From: Streptomyces sp. R41
GTDB lineage: Bacteria; Actinomycetota; Actinomycetes; Streptomycetales; Streptomycetaceae
Direction: 5' to 3'
Assembly (NCBI RefSeq): GCF_041053055.1
Contig: NZ_CP163443.1
Location: forward strand, 9,283,001-9,347,000
DNA length: 64,000 nucleotides
Shown: piece after piece, positions 30,835 through 39,407 of the stretch
Layout of the letters: the number at the start of each line of letters is the position of its first letter
How positions within the stretch are numbered: the stretch's first letter is position 1
Position numbers and translations under genes: made by a program
Notes under the pieces: model-generated
Databases searched by the model: none
What the model saw: the letters and a program-made list of their open reading frames with translations, nothing else
Told to the model about the DNA's origin: nothing

Positions 30835-32274
30835 TCAGCCGGCCAGCTGCTCGTTCTTGGGGCCCACCGACTGACGCACCGCGATGCGGCCGCTCTCCGT
30901 GGCGCCGGTGTCGAGGGGAGGCGGAGTGCTGCCGCGCCCCAGCCATGCGAGGAGGAGACCGAGCGTGCAGGCGATCGCCGGCCAGTAGATATAGCGGAAG
31001 TCCGCCGTCGGCAGGGTGGGCAGATAGCCGAGCACATACGCCACCGAGCTGATCCCCAGTGCCCGGACCGGCATCGAGAACGTGCCCTTGCCCGGCCGGA
31101 TCGACAGGGCGAGCGCGACGGCCAGCCAGAGCCAGCCGGCGAAGAGGGCCGGCAGATCGTTGGCCGCGCCGAGGACGTAGTTCTGCAACGTGGCCTCGAG
31201 TCGGGCGTGCGTCACCTTGAGTCCGAGGGTGTTGGCACTGATCCCGGGCTGGTACTGGTAGGTGCCCCTGAAGAGCAACTGCGAGAAGACCTGCAGGCGG
31301 TACTGGAAGTACGCGGGCAGATGGCCGGGAATCTCACTGGTCCACATGGACGTCAACTCGTCCGCGTGCGGGGCCAGCCCGGTCACGTCGGCCGTCGCGT
31401 CGCGCGGGTAGCAGCTGATGTAGGTGTCGGACAGCGTCTGGTTCCGCTCGCACTGCTTGGCCGCGAAGAGGAGGCGGACCTGGAAGTCCGGTGTCGTCGC
31501 CGCTGCCGCTGCCGCCGCCCGCACTTCGTCCACGCTCAGGACGTGCACCAGGTCGTCCATCATGATCTGCGAGCCCTGGCTCGTCTGCAGCGGCCGTGCG
31601 AAGGCGGCAATGGCGGTGCTGGGCACGACGACGGCGACAACGAGGGCCGCCGAGGACATCAGCCACAGACGGCGTCCCGGCTTGGGCCACAGCGCGAGCA
31701 CGAGCATCACGAAGACCGGGATCGCGGCGAGGATCGCGTTCTTGCGCACCAGTACGGCATAGGCGATGAAGAGCACTCCGAGGCCCAGCAGGGCCCAGCG
31801 CAGGGCGGAGCGGCCGGCGGGCAGGCGTTTGCCGACGAGTGCGACAGCGCAGGCGGCGAGGAGCGCGAACGCCATGTGAACGTCCTTCCACACCACTCCG
31901 ACGAACGTCAGGACCTGTGGCGCCAGTCCGACTCCGAGGACCGCGAGGGATCCCGGACGGCTGTCGGTCAGTGCCCAGACGCACCAGGCGATGACCCACA
32001 GCGTCGCCCAGCAGATGACGCACTGAGCGACCACCATCGCCGAGGGAGTACCGGTCACGGCGATGAGCCCCTGCCACACCAGGGCCAGAACCGGCGGGTG
32101 CCAGTCCGTCAACGGCGCTTTGCCCAGGGCCTGCTTGAGCTGGTTGAGGCTGTCCGGACTCATGTATCCGGGCGAGAACACGATGATGGTGACCAGGCAG
32201 CAGGCCACGGCGATGGCAGCCAGGCCGCAGACCCAGCGTCGTCGTTCGCACCGGAACAATTGGATATATCCCAT
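30835..32274 (-). CDS. Polytopic membrane protein, probable GT-C-like glycosyltransferase
   Basis: 479 residues from ATG 32274; the ribosome site is weak. About eleven hydrophobic segments are visible. After the first span comes SPGYMSPDSLNQLKQALGK and then DWHPPVLALVWQGL, the layout of GT-C proteins with an acidic residue in the first outer loop. A large outer loop (~residues 250-340) holds several Cys. The C-terminal 35 residues are polar. Neighbours are GtrA and a GT2 enzyme, so it may be the final glycosyltransferase using a polyprenyl-phosphate sugar. This is inference. Confidence 0.75.
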   Translation of the reverse strand: MGYIQLFRCERRRWVCGLAAIAVACCLVTIIVFSPGYMSPDSLNQLKQALGKAPLTDWHPPVLALVWQGLIAVTGTPSAMVVAQCVICWATLWVIAWCVWALTDSRPGSLAVLGVGLAPQVLTFVGVVWKDVHMAFALLAACAVALVGKRLPAGRSALRWALLGLGVLFIAYAVLVRKNAILAAIPVFVMLVLALWPKPGRRLWLMSSAALVVAVVVPSTAIAAFARPLQTSQGSQIMMDDLVHVLSVDEVRAAAAAAATTPDFQVRLLFAAKQCERNQTLSDTYISCYPRDATADVTGLAPHADELTSMWTSEIPGHLPAYFQYRLQVFSQLLFRGTYQYQPGISANTLGLKVTHARLEATLQNYVLGAANDLPALFAGWLWLAVALALSIRPGKGTFSMPVRALGISSVAYVLGYLPTLPTADFRYIYWPAIACTLGLLLAWLGRGSTPPPLDTGATESGRIAVRQSVGPKNEQLAG

Positions 32275-32374
32275 GCGGCGGGATGGTAACAGTGTGTAGT
32301 GGATTGGCTGCGTATGGTGAGTTGGTGGAGGCGCACTTCCGCTGCGAGCACGCACTGAGGACGCGAACCCCCGC

Positions 32375-32842
32375 TCAGGCCGCCATGAAGACCACGCGCC
32401 GGTAGGCGAAGAAGCGGAACAGCGTGGCCACGGCCCAGCCGAAGAGACGGGCGACATTGTCGCTGAGGGCGCAGTCGCATCCCGTCAACTGCCGTGACAG
32501 GGCGACCGTGCCCGCGGTGATCACGAGACCGACGATGTTCACGAAGACGAACAGTGCCAGTTCGTGGGTCACCTTCTCGCGACGGCGATGCCGGTACGTC
32601 CAGTAACGGTTGCCTGCCCAACTGACAATCATCGCAACACCCGTCGCGACCGCCGAGGCCTGGACGGGCGCCGACCGCATCGGGCCGCCGGTCACGCCGG
32701 GGAGACCGAAGACCAGCAGGTTGTAGGCGCCGGTGTCCACGAGGAAGGCGAGGGCGCCGACGAGTCCGAACGCGGCGGCCTCGCGCCAGATTCCACCGAT
32801 GACATCGCGCATGCGCAGCGTCAAAGACGCGAGGTCCGACAC
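32375..32842 (-). CDS. GtrA-family membrane protein
   Basis: 155 residues from GTG 32842, or 145 from ATG 32812; neither start has a strong ribosome site. Four membrane spans are visible, with the GtrA signatures FGLVGALAFLVDTGAYNLLV, AGNRYWTYRHRRR and FRFFAYRRVVF. GtrA proteins are proposed to flip polyprenyl-phosphate-linked sugars across the membrane. The two flanking genes encode a GT-C-like protein and a GT2 enzyme, together matching a Gtr-type glycosylation set. Confidence 0.9.
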   Translation of the reverse strand: MSDLASLTLRMRDVIGGIWREAAAFGLVGALAFLVDTGAYNLLVFGLPGVTGGPMRSAPVQASAVATGVAMIVSWAGNRYWTYRHRRREKVTHELALFVFVNIVGLVITAGTVALSRQLTGCDCALSDNVARLFGWAVATLFRFFAYRRVVFMAA

Positions 32843-32942
32843 GCAACAGAGGGTAACGGCACGGTGCGCCCTCACCGGTCAGGCGCTCCAGCGGAGCAAT
32901 ATGTCCGAGTATGGCCAGGATTCATCCAGGTGAGGAGAGCCC

Positions 32943-33935
32943 GTGAGCCCGACGATCGCCTGCGTCGTGCCGTGCCACAACGAGGAAGCAGCCATCGGCA
33001 AGGTGGTGCGCGATCTGCGGGCGGCGCTCCCCGAGTCCGATATCTATGTGTACGACAACGCCTCGACCGACCGCACGGTGGAGGTCGCCCGCGAGGCAGG
33101 CGCGATCATCCGGCGTGAACATCGCAAGGGCAAAGGCAACGTCATTCGGCGCGCTTTCGCCGATGTCGAGGCCGACGCACTGCTCATCATCGACGGTGAC
33201 GACACCTACGACGCCTCACGGGCGCGGGACATGGTGGACCTGCTGTTCGAGGGCCCCTACGACCAAGTCATCGGCACCCGGCGCGAGACGGTCGACGGCG
33301 CCTACCGCGCGGGGCACGCGGTGGGCAACAAACTGCTCACGGGTGCGGTGCGCTCGCTCTTCGGCAATGACGTCACCGACATGCTGAGCGGTTACCGGGT
33401 CTTCTCCCAGCGCTTCGTCAAGTCCTTCCCGGCGCTGTCCCGCGAGTTCGAGACCGAGACCGAGATGACGGTCCACGCACTCAACCTGCGGCTGCCCACG
33501 GCGGAGCTCGCCGTCGGGTTCAAGGACCGGCCGGCCGGCAGCGTGAGCAAACTGCGCACCTACCGGGACGGCTGGCGCATTCTCCGGCTCATCCTCAATC
33601 TGGCGCGTCGTGAGCGGCCCTCGCTCGTCCACACCGTCGTCGCGGGTCTGCTCGCCCTCGTCGCACTCGTGCTCGGTACGCCCGTCGTCATCGACTTCAT
33701 CCGCACGAGCGCCGTGCCGCGTTTCCCCACGGCGATCCTCGCGGCCGCGATCATGACCATCGCGACACTCGTACTGCTCGTCGGCTACATCCTCGAGTCG
33801 TTCATGTACATGCGTCAGGAGCAGTCCCGCCTCGTGCATCTCGCCTATCCGGCGCCGGAGCGCGCGCCGCGCCGCCCCGACCGCGACGGGGGCGGCCTCT
33901 CCGTGCCGACGCAGGAAGTCCTCAGCAGATCCTGA
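32943..33935 (+). CDS. Family 2 glycosyltransferase with two C-terminal membrane spans (GtrB-like)
   Basis: 330 residues from GTG 32943, with GAGGAG 6 bases upstream. The GT-A fold shows VVPCHNEEAAIGKVV, YVYDNASTDRTVEVA and the metal-binding acidic motif LLIIDGDDTYDA. Two hydrophobic segments near residues 220-290 anchor it in the membrane. The likely reaction is transfer of a sugar from a nucleotide sugar to polyprenyl phosphate. It is divergent from gtrA across 100 bp. Confidence 0.92.
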   Translation: MSPTIACVVPCHNEEAAIGKVVRDLRAALPESDIYVYDNASTDRTVEVAREAGAIIRREHRKGKGNVIRRAFADVEADALLIIDGDDTYDASRARDMVDLLFEGPYDQVIGTRRETVDGAYRAGHAVGNKLLTGAVRSLFGNDVTDMLSGYRVFSQRFVKSFPALSREFETETEMTVHALNLRLPTAELAVGFKDRPAGSVSKLRTYRDGWRILRLILNLARRERPSLVHTVVAGLLALVALVLGTPVVIDFIRTSAVPRFPTAILAAAIMTIATLVLLVGYILESFMYMRQEQSRLVHLAYPAPERAPRRPDRDGGGLSVPTQEVLSRS

Positions 33936-34135
33936 CGCCCGCCGAGGCGGGGCGGAACGGCCGGGGCCGGCAACACGCCTTCAACAAGCCGACACCGGAG
34001 GGCCTGCGCGCGCAGAGGCTGCGCATTGAGCACCCGGGCACCAACAGGCCATCCTGCGCGGCGAGTTCGCAGTCTCCTGGCCGACTGGCGACTTGTCAGA
34101 GCTCAAGGGTTGAAGTGGGGTTTCCGACGGGGTGT

Positions 34136-34170
34136 GAGAAGGGGGCCGATTGATGGCCGGCCCCCTTCTC
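34136..34170 (-). terminator. Terminator after the His/Gly/Asp-rich peptide gene
   Basis: A perfect 13-nt stem (GAGAAGGGGGCCG, 34136-34148, with 34158-34170) and 9-nt loop begin 8 bp beyond the stop codon on the minus strand. Confidence 0.8.
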
Positions 34171-34177
34171 GGTGGGG

Positions 34178-34492
34178 CTACCGCCCGCCGTGGCCGCCGT
34201 GGCCCCCGCCGTTACCGTGGCCACCGCCGTGGTCACCGTGGTTCCCGCGTCCGTCGCCGTAGTTCCCGTGTCCGTGGTCGCCGTGTCCGTGGTCGTCGTA
34301 GTGCCGGTACCTGTAGTCGGTGTCGTCTCCGCGCCCGTGGTCGCCGTGGCGTCCGAAGTCGCCGTGGTCGTGGGCATCGTAGTGAACTGCCCGTACCGGC
34401 GAGGCCGGCGCGGCGACGGCCGACGTGGCGGCACCGCCCATGGCGAGTACGAAGCCCGACACGGCGACGATTGGCCATTTGGCAAAACGCAT
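34178..34492 (-). CDS. Small secreted His/Gly/Asp-rich protein
   Basis: 104 residues from ATG 34492 (CAGGAGACGAGTT upstream). A clear signal peptide (MRFAKWPIVAVSGFVLAMGG to AVAAPAS) is followed by a mature part of ~70 residues made almost entirely of His, Gly, Asp, Arg, Tyr and Asn, with repeats such as HGDHG, HGHGDHGHG and GGHGNGGGHGG. There are no Cys. The composition suggests metal binding (Zn, Ni or Cu) or a low-complexity wall protein. The opposite strand also reads open, but lacks a start context and signal. It is monocistronic with a strong terminator. Confidence 0.8.
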   Translation of the reverse strand: MRFAKWPIVAVSGFVLAMGGAATSAVAAPASPVRAVHYDAHDHGDFGRHGDHGRGDDTDYRYRHYDDHGHGDHGHGNYGDGRGNHGDHGGGHGNGGGHGGHGGR

Positions 34493-34976
34493 AACTCGTC
34501 TCCTGGAAAGGATGGATTGTGAGCGTCGATCAGGCATGACCCTGCGGAGGGAGCGTCAGGCAGTCGGCCTTCCGCGTTCCTTGCGCTCGTGGCGCCCCGT
34601 GGGCCAGAACGCCAGAGTCGCGAATGTCCGATTAATCCCTTTCTCATGCGTTCAACGCTGCGCTCGCGAGCGGGTGGGGTCAAGGACGAAGGGTGGTAGT
34701 CGCTCTACCAGCCTGAGCGGAATATGCTCCAGGCATTGCGGCCATAGGTGACCGCGGGCCGCCCTGTCTCAAGTCGCCCCGGCCGACGGTGCTTTGCTCG
34801 CGCGGCCGGGCAGTCTGTGGGGACTTCTCGGTCTCGCCCGCAGGCCGTGGGCCCTCGGTCCGACGACGGGGCGCTGCCCCCGGGTCGCTGTCCGCCCCGC
34901 GGTCGGCGACCTGGCGTCGATCCTCAGTAGTGCGGGCACGGGTGCCGGGCATGGGAGACGTCCCGGCCGGGGGGGG
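34493..34976. other. Intergenic region with two short palindromes
   Basis: 484 bp without a convincing gene. It holds the promoter of the His/Gly/Asp-rich gene, the perfect palindrome CGCTCGCGAGCG (34661-34672) and an inverted repeat TGGTAG-N5-CTACCA (34694-34710). No RNA gene was recognised. Confidence 0.45.
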
Positions 34977-35534
34977 CTACGCCTCCGGGTAAAGCCATCG
35001 CCGCAGCACCCTGCTGAGCCAGGGCATGACCGCGTAGGTGAGCAGAGGCGCGAGGAAGATCGGGAAGACGGCCGTGCGCCAGGGCAGCGGCCAGCTGCGG
35101 AAGTGTTCGGCGACCAGCCCGTCGTACAGCAGGGCGAACGGGTAGACCGCGAGGATCGTCATCAGCGACATCTTCCAGCGAACCGGAGGCTTGGTGGGGG
35201 TGCCGGGGACGTTGAACCAGGTCTCCAGGCCGGTCGTGGTCAGCTTCGGCGGCGTCGACCGGCCGAAAGGCTTGACGCGGTGCTGCCAGTCAGCCCTTTG
35301 TGGTGAGGCCATCCAGCGGTCCAGGGTGGCGGTGTCCGCGAACCGGACGATCGCGTAGTAATGCCTGCCCTCCCCCTCAGGCCGCAACCAGGTCACTCCC
35401 TCATGGCCGGTGAAGGCGGCCGCCTCCGTCTCGATCCCGTGGGCCCACCGCTCGAACTCGGCTTCCTTGCCGGGCTTCACCTCCCAGGTGAAGACCACGG
35501 TCACCGCCTCACGGGATTCCAGCGCGTCGGTCAT
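34977..35534 (-). CDS. ABM-domain protein with C-terminal membrane spans
   Basis: 185 residues. The N-terminal ~95 residues form an antibiotic-biosynthesis-monooxygenase-like ferredoxin fold (AVTVVFTWEVKPGKEAEFER and HYYAIVRFADTATLDRWMAS). Two hydrophobic spans follow (LMTILAVYPFALLYDGLVAE and FPIFLAPLLTYAVMPWL), then a basic tail. This fused form is widespread in actinobacteria, and its substrate is unknown. The ABM part probably faces the cytoplasm. It is divergent from the aldehyde oxidoreductase operon. Confidence 0.82.
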   Translation of the reverse strand: MTDALESREAVTVVFTWEVKPGKEAEFERWAHGIETEAAAFTGHEGVTWLRPEGEGRHYYAIVRFADTATLDRWMASPQRADWQHRVKPFGRSTPPKLTTTGLETWFNVPGTPTKPPVRWKMSLMTILAVYPFALLYDGLVAEHFRSWPLPWRTAVFPIFLAPLLTYAVMPWLSRVLRRWLYPEA

Positions 35535-35605
35535 GCCGAAATCCTACGGTTGCAGCACATATCTGCCCGTATGACGATGAAGAGGTCTCTACCTGGAGGT
35601 GGCCC

Positions 35606-36130
35606 ATGTCTGTACACGGTCCGGCCCTCACCGAACGGGGGCAAACCCTTGAGGAGCGAGGTCCCGGTCCGGTCCGGGTCAGTCTGTCGGTCAACGGTGT
35701 CCAGCACTCCGTGGAGATAGAGCCACGCGTCAGCCTGCTCGACGCGCTGCGCGAACACCTGCATCTGACCGGTGCGAAGAAGGGCTGCGACCAGGGCACG
35801 TGCGGCGCCTGCACGGTGTGGGTGGACGGCAATCGCGTGCTGTCCTGCCTCACGCTCGCCATGACCTGCGAGGGACGCGAGGTGACCACCGTCGAGGGAC
35901 TGGCGGAGGACGGTGAACTGCACGCCATGCAACAGGCATTCATCGCCGAGGACGCCTTCCAGTGCGGCTACTGCACTCCGGGCCAGATCATGTCGGCCGT
36001 GGCGCTGCTCAAGGAGGGCCACGCGGGCGACGACGCCGAGATCAAGGAGTGGATGAGCGGCAACATCTGCCGCTGCGCCGCCTACCCCCACATACGGGCC
36101 GCGATCCGCGCTGTCCGCGACGGAGCCTAG
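35606..36130 (+). CDS. Molybdenum aldehyde oxidoreductase, [2Fe-2S] subunit (PaoA/YagT-like)
   Basis: 174 residues. The plant-type cluster is KGCDQGTCGACTVWVDG with the fourth Cys in VLSCLT. The second, helical cluster is FQCGYCTPGQ and SGNICRC. This is the small subunit of xanthine-dehydrogenase-family enzymes, moving electrons from the molybdenum site to FAD. E. coli PaoA has a Tat signal; none is visible here, so the complex is likely cytoplasmic. It is the first gene of a three-gene operon. Confidence 0.94.
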   Translation: MSVHGPALTERGQTLEERGPGPVRVSLSVNGVQHSVEIEPRVSLLDALREHLHLTGAKKGCDQGTCGACTVWVDGNRVLSCLTLAMTCEGREVTTVEGLAEDGELHAMQQAFIAEDAFQCGYCTPGQIMSAVALLKEGHAGDDAEIKEWMSGNICRCAAYPHIRAAIRAVRDGA

Positions 36131-36141
36131 GGAGCCTTGCC

Positions 36142-37143
36142 GTGCGGCCGATCACCTATGTGCGAGCCACCGACACCGCGACGGCGGTCGCCGCGGTCAG
36201 CGCCGATCCCACCAGCGACTTCCTGGCCGGCGGCACCACCGAGATCGATCTGCTCCGCCAGAACGTCCTCCATCCACGACGGCTCGTCGACATCAACGAC
36301 CTTCCCCTGACGCGCGTCGAAGCCACCCCGGAGGGGGGCCTGCGCATCGGCTCCCTGGCCCGGATGAGCGAGGTCGCCGCCGCGCCCACGGTGCGCGAGC
36401 GCTTCCCCGTGATCTGCCAGGCGCTGGAGCTCGGCGCCTCCGCGCAGTTGCGGAACATGGCGTCCATGGGCGGAAACCTCCTGCAACGGGTGCGGTGCTC
36501 CTACTACCGCGACGCGGAGTCGCCCTGCAACAAACGCGATCCCGGCACCGGATGCTCGGCCATCGAGGGGTTCAACCGCGGTCACGCGATCCTTGGCACC
36601 AGCGAGCACTGCATCGCCACCCACCCCTCGGACGTGGCCGTGGCGCTGATGTCCCTCGACGCACAGGTGCACACGCTGGGCCCCGGCGGCGAACGCACCT
36701 ATGCGATCGACGACTTCTTCCTCCTGCCCGGCGACTCCCCGCACCGCGAGCACCCGATGGAACACGGCGAGCTGATCACCGCCGTCGAGGTGCCCGCGAC
36801 ACCCGTGGCGCGCCACTCGCTCTACCTGAAGGTCCGGGACCGCGAAAGTTACGAGTTCGCGCTCGCCTCGGTGGCCGCCGCGGTGTCCGTCGTGGACGGC
36901 ACCATCGCGGACGTGCGGGTGGCACTGGGGGGTGTGGCCACCAAGCCGTGGCGGGCCCGCCGGGTCGAGGACTTCCTGATCGGGGCTGCCGCGGTGCGGG
37001 ACAACTTCGCGCAGGCGGCCCGGGTCGAACTGATCGACGCCCGGACGACCTCCATGAACGCCTTCAAGGTCGAACTCGCGCAGCGCGCGATCGTACGTGC
37101 CCTCGAAACCCTCACCGCCGACGGAAGCGGGAGCCCGGCATGA
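36142..37143 (+). CDS. Molybdenum aldehyde oxidoreductase, FAD and [4Fe-4S] subunit (PaoB/YagS-like)
   Basis: 333 residues from GTG 36142. FAD-binding motifs are FLAGGTTEIDL and ASMGGNLLQ. Between them and the C-terminal domain lies an insert with four Cys (VRCSYYRDAESPCNKRDPG, TGCSAIEG, SEHCIATHPSD). It corresponds to the additional [4Fe-4S] site known in PaoB and in 4-hydroxybenzoyl-CoA reductase. This separates it from ordinary xanthine dehydrogenase medium subunits. The stop codon overlaps the large-subunit ATG. Confidence 0.92.
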   Translation: MRPITYVRATDTATAVAAVSADPTSDFLAGGTTEIDLLRQNVLHPRRLVDINDLPLTRVEATPEGGLRIGSLARMSEVAAAPTVRERFPVICQALELGASAQLRNMASMGGNLLQRVRCSYYRDAESPCNKRDPGTGCSAIEGFNRGHAILGTSEHCIATHPSDVAVALMSLDAQVHTLGPGGERTYAIDDFFLLPGDSPHREHPMEHGELITAVEVPATPVARHSLYLKVRDRESYEFALASVAAAVSVVDGTIADVRVALGGVATKPWRARRVEDFLIGAAAVRDNFAQAARVELIDARTTSMNAFKVELAQRAIVRALETLTADGSGSPA

Positions 37144-39371
37144 CCACCGCACCGGCAATCGGACAGCCCCTCGACCGCGTCGACGGCCGCCCCAAGGTCA
37201 CCGGCAGTGCCCGCTACTCCGCCGAGATCCCGATCCCCGAGATGGCCTACGCCTGTGTGGTCGGATCCCGTATTGCCGGCGGGCGCGTCACCGACATCGA
37301 CGCGAGCACCGCCCAGGCGGAGGAGGGCGTGCTCGCCGTCCTGACCCACCAGAACCTGCCGAGGATCGCGGAGCAGCCGCCGCTGATTCCTTCCCTGGCA
37401 GGCACCGCTGCCCCCGGGCAGACCTTTTTCCCGATGCAGGACGACGTCGTCCACTACGCGGGTCAGCACATCGCGGTCGTCGTCGCCGACACCTGGGAGC
37501 GGGCCCAGCACGCGGCGAGCGTGCTGCGCGTGTCCTACGAGGAAACGCCCCCGGTCGTCACCCTGGAGCAGGGCCGCGACGAGGCATACATACCCGAGCG
37601 CATCTTCGGCGGCTGGCTGCCGGGCCGCATCGAGCGCGGAGACATCGATGCGGGCCTCGCCCAGGCGGATGTGCGGGTGGAGGCCACGTTCACGTACGCG
37701 GCGAACAACCACAACCCGATCGAGCCGTCAGGCACCACGGCCGAGTGGGACGGCGACGAGCTGGTGCTGCACGACACCACCCAGGGCGTCAACGCCACTC
37801 AGATGACCGTCGCCCGCCTGCTCGGTATGCCCCTGTCCAAGATCAGGGTCATCGGACACTATGTCGGGGGCAGTTTCGGCTCCAAGGCCATGATCCACCA
37901 TCACGCGGCACTGGCCGCGATGGCCGCCAGGCAGGTCGGCAGGCCGGTCAAGCTCGTGCTGACCCGCGAGCAGATGTTCACCTCGGTCGGGCACCGCGAG
38001 GAGCAGGAGCAGCACATCGTCCTCGGCGCGACGCGCGACGGCCGGCTGACCGGGATCCGGCATCACAAGTTCTCCCCCACCTCGCACTTCGACGACTGGG
38101 CCGAGCCCTCGATCGGCGTGTCGTCGGAGATCTATGCGTGCCCGAATTTCGATGGCCTCTACCGGATCTTCCGGGCCAACACGATGACCCCCACGTTCAT
38201 GCGGGCGCCCGGAGAAGCGAGCGGCATGCTCGCGCTCGAGGTCGCGATGGACGAACTGGCTCATGAACTCGGCCTGGATCCGATCGAGCTGCGGCTGCGC
38301 AACTATGCGGAGGTGAGCCCCTCCTCGGGCTCACCGTGGTCCAGCAGTGGCCTGAGGGAGTGCTACCAGCGCGGTGCCGCGCGCTTCGGCTGGGAAGGCC
38401 GCGATCCACGGCCTGGGGTGCGGCGCGAGGGGAACTGGCTGATCGGGACGGGCATGGCCACCGCGGGCTATCCGGTGGCGCCGCCTGCCAACCCGCAGCG
38501 CGCCCGCGCCCGCCTCTACGCCGACGGCACCGCCGTCGTCCAGGCCGCCACCCCCGATTTCGGCACCGGTGTCGCCACGGTCATGACGCAGGTCGCCGCC
38601 GACGCGCTCGGCATGCCGGTGGACCGTTGCCGGTTCGAGAACGGCGACACCGACCTGCCCAACATCGCTGCCGCGGTGGGCTCCGCCGGCGCGGGCATGA
38701 TCAGTGCCGCCGTGCACAGCGCCGCGACCGCCCTGCGCAACCAGCTCATCGCCCGCGCCGTCGGGGACACCCGTTCCCCGCTGCACGGCGCGAACCCGGT
38801 CGACGTGGTCGTGGGGGACGGGGCGATGACGGCCGGAACCGCCTCCGACTCCTACGCCGACGTGCTGCAGCGCAACTTCCTGCCGGATGCCGAGGCGTCC
38901 GGTGCGTGGAGTCCGCCTGCCGGAGATCCCGAGTACGCGATGATGACCTTCGGCGCCCAGTTCGCCGAGGTGGCCGTGGACGCGGAGCTCGGACTGGTCC
39001 GGGTGCGGCGGATGACCGGTGCCTTCGCTCCCGGCCGGGTGCTCAACTCCAAATTGGCCCGCAGCCAGCTCATGGGCGGCATGCTCTGGGGCCTGGGCCA
39101 GGCGCTGCTGGAGGCCAACCACATGCACCCGCGCACCGGCCGTTGGGCCAACGCGAGCCTTGGGGAGTACCTCGTCGCCGTCAATGCGGACGCGCCCGAC
39201 GTCGACGTCGAACTGGTCGAGGTCGAGGACGACGTCGTGAACCCGCTGGGCGTCAAAGGCGTGGGCGAGATCGGGCAGGTCGGGGCCGCGGCCGCGATCG
39301 CGAACGCCGTCCACCACGCGACCGGGCGGCGCATCCGGAAGATACCGATCACGATCGAGGACCTGCTCTGA
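37140..39371 (+). CDS. Molybdenum aldehyde oxidoreductase, molybdopterin subunit (PaoC/YagR-like)
   Basis: 743 residues. It begins with GQPLDRVDGRPKVTGSARYS, the common start of the family. Molybdenum-cofactor segments are HYVGGSFGSKAMIHHHAALA and MRAPGEASGMLALE. The catalytic Glu lies in GVKGVGEIGQ near the C-terminus. It likely oxidises aromatic or other aldehydes to acids. The dinucleotide form of the cofactor cannot be told from sequence. No maturation gene (XdhC/PaoD type) was seen nearby, so maturation must be provided elsewhere. Confidence 0.94.
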   Translation: MTTAPAIGQPLDRVDGRPKVTGSARYSAEIPIPEMAYACVVGSRIAGGRVTDIDASTAQAEEGVLAVLTHQNLPRIAEQPPLIPSLAGTAAPGQTFFPMQDDVVHYAGQHIAVVVADTWERAQHAASVLRVSYEETPPVVTLEQGRDEAYIPERIFGGWLPGRIERGDIDAGLAQADVRVEATFTYAANNHNPIEPSGTTAEWDGDELVLHDTTQGVNATQMTVARLLGMPLSKIRVIGHYVGGSFGSKAMIHHHAALAAMAARQVGRPVKLVLTREQMFTSVGHREEQEQHIVLGATRDGRLTGIRHHKFSPTSHFDDWAEPSIGVSSEIYACPNFDGLYRIFRANTMTPTFMRAPGEASGMLALEVAMDELAHELGLDPIELRLRNYAEVSPSSGSPWSSSGLRECYQRGAARFGWEGRDPRPGVRREGNWLIGTGMATAGYPVAPPANPQRARARLYADGTAVVQAATPDFGTGVATVMTQVAADALGMPVDRCRFENGDTDLPNIAAAVGSAGAGMISAAVHSAATALRNQLIARAVGDTRSPLHGANPVDVVVGDGAMTAGTASDSYADVLQRNFLPDAEASGAWSPPAGDPEYAMMTFGAQFAEVAVDAELGLVRVRRMTGAFAPGRVLNSKLARSQLMGGMLWGLGQALLEANHMHPRTGRWANASLGEYLVAVNADAPDVDVELVEVEDDVVNPLGVKGVGEIGQVGAAAAIANAVHHATGRRIRKIPITIEDLL

Positions 39372-39407
39372 CCGCGGACCACCGGTGTCCGGCGCCGCCG
39401 GCCCCTC

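Noticed and set aside
34172..34522. Val-rich plus-strand frame opposite the His/Gly/Asp-rich gene
   Set aside because: No ribosome site at its start and pure Val/Pro/Ala repeats; the minus strand has signal peptide, ribosome site and terminator.
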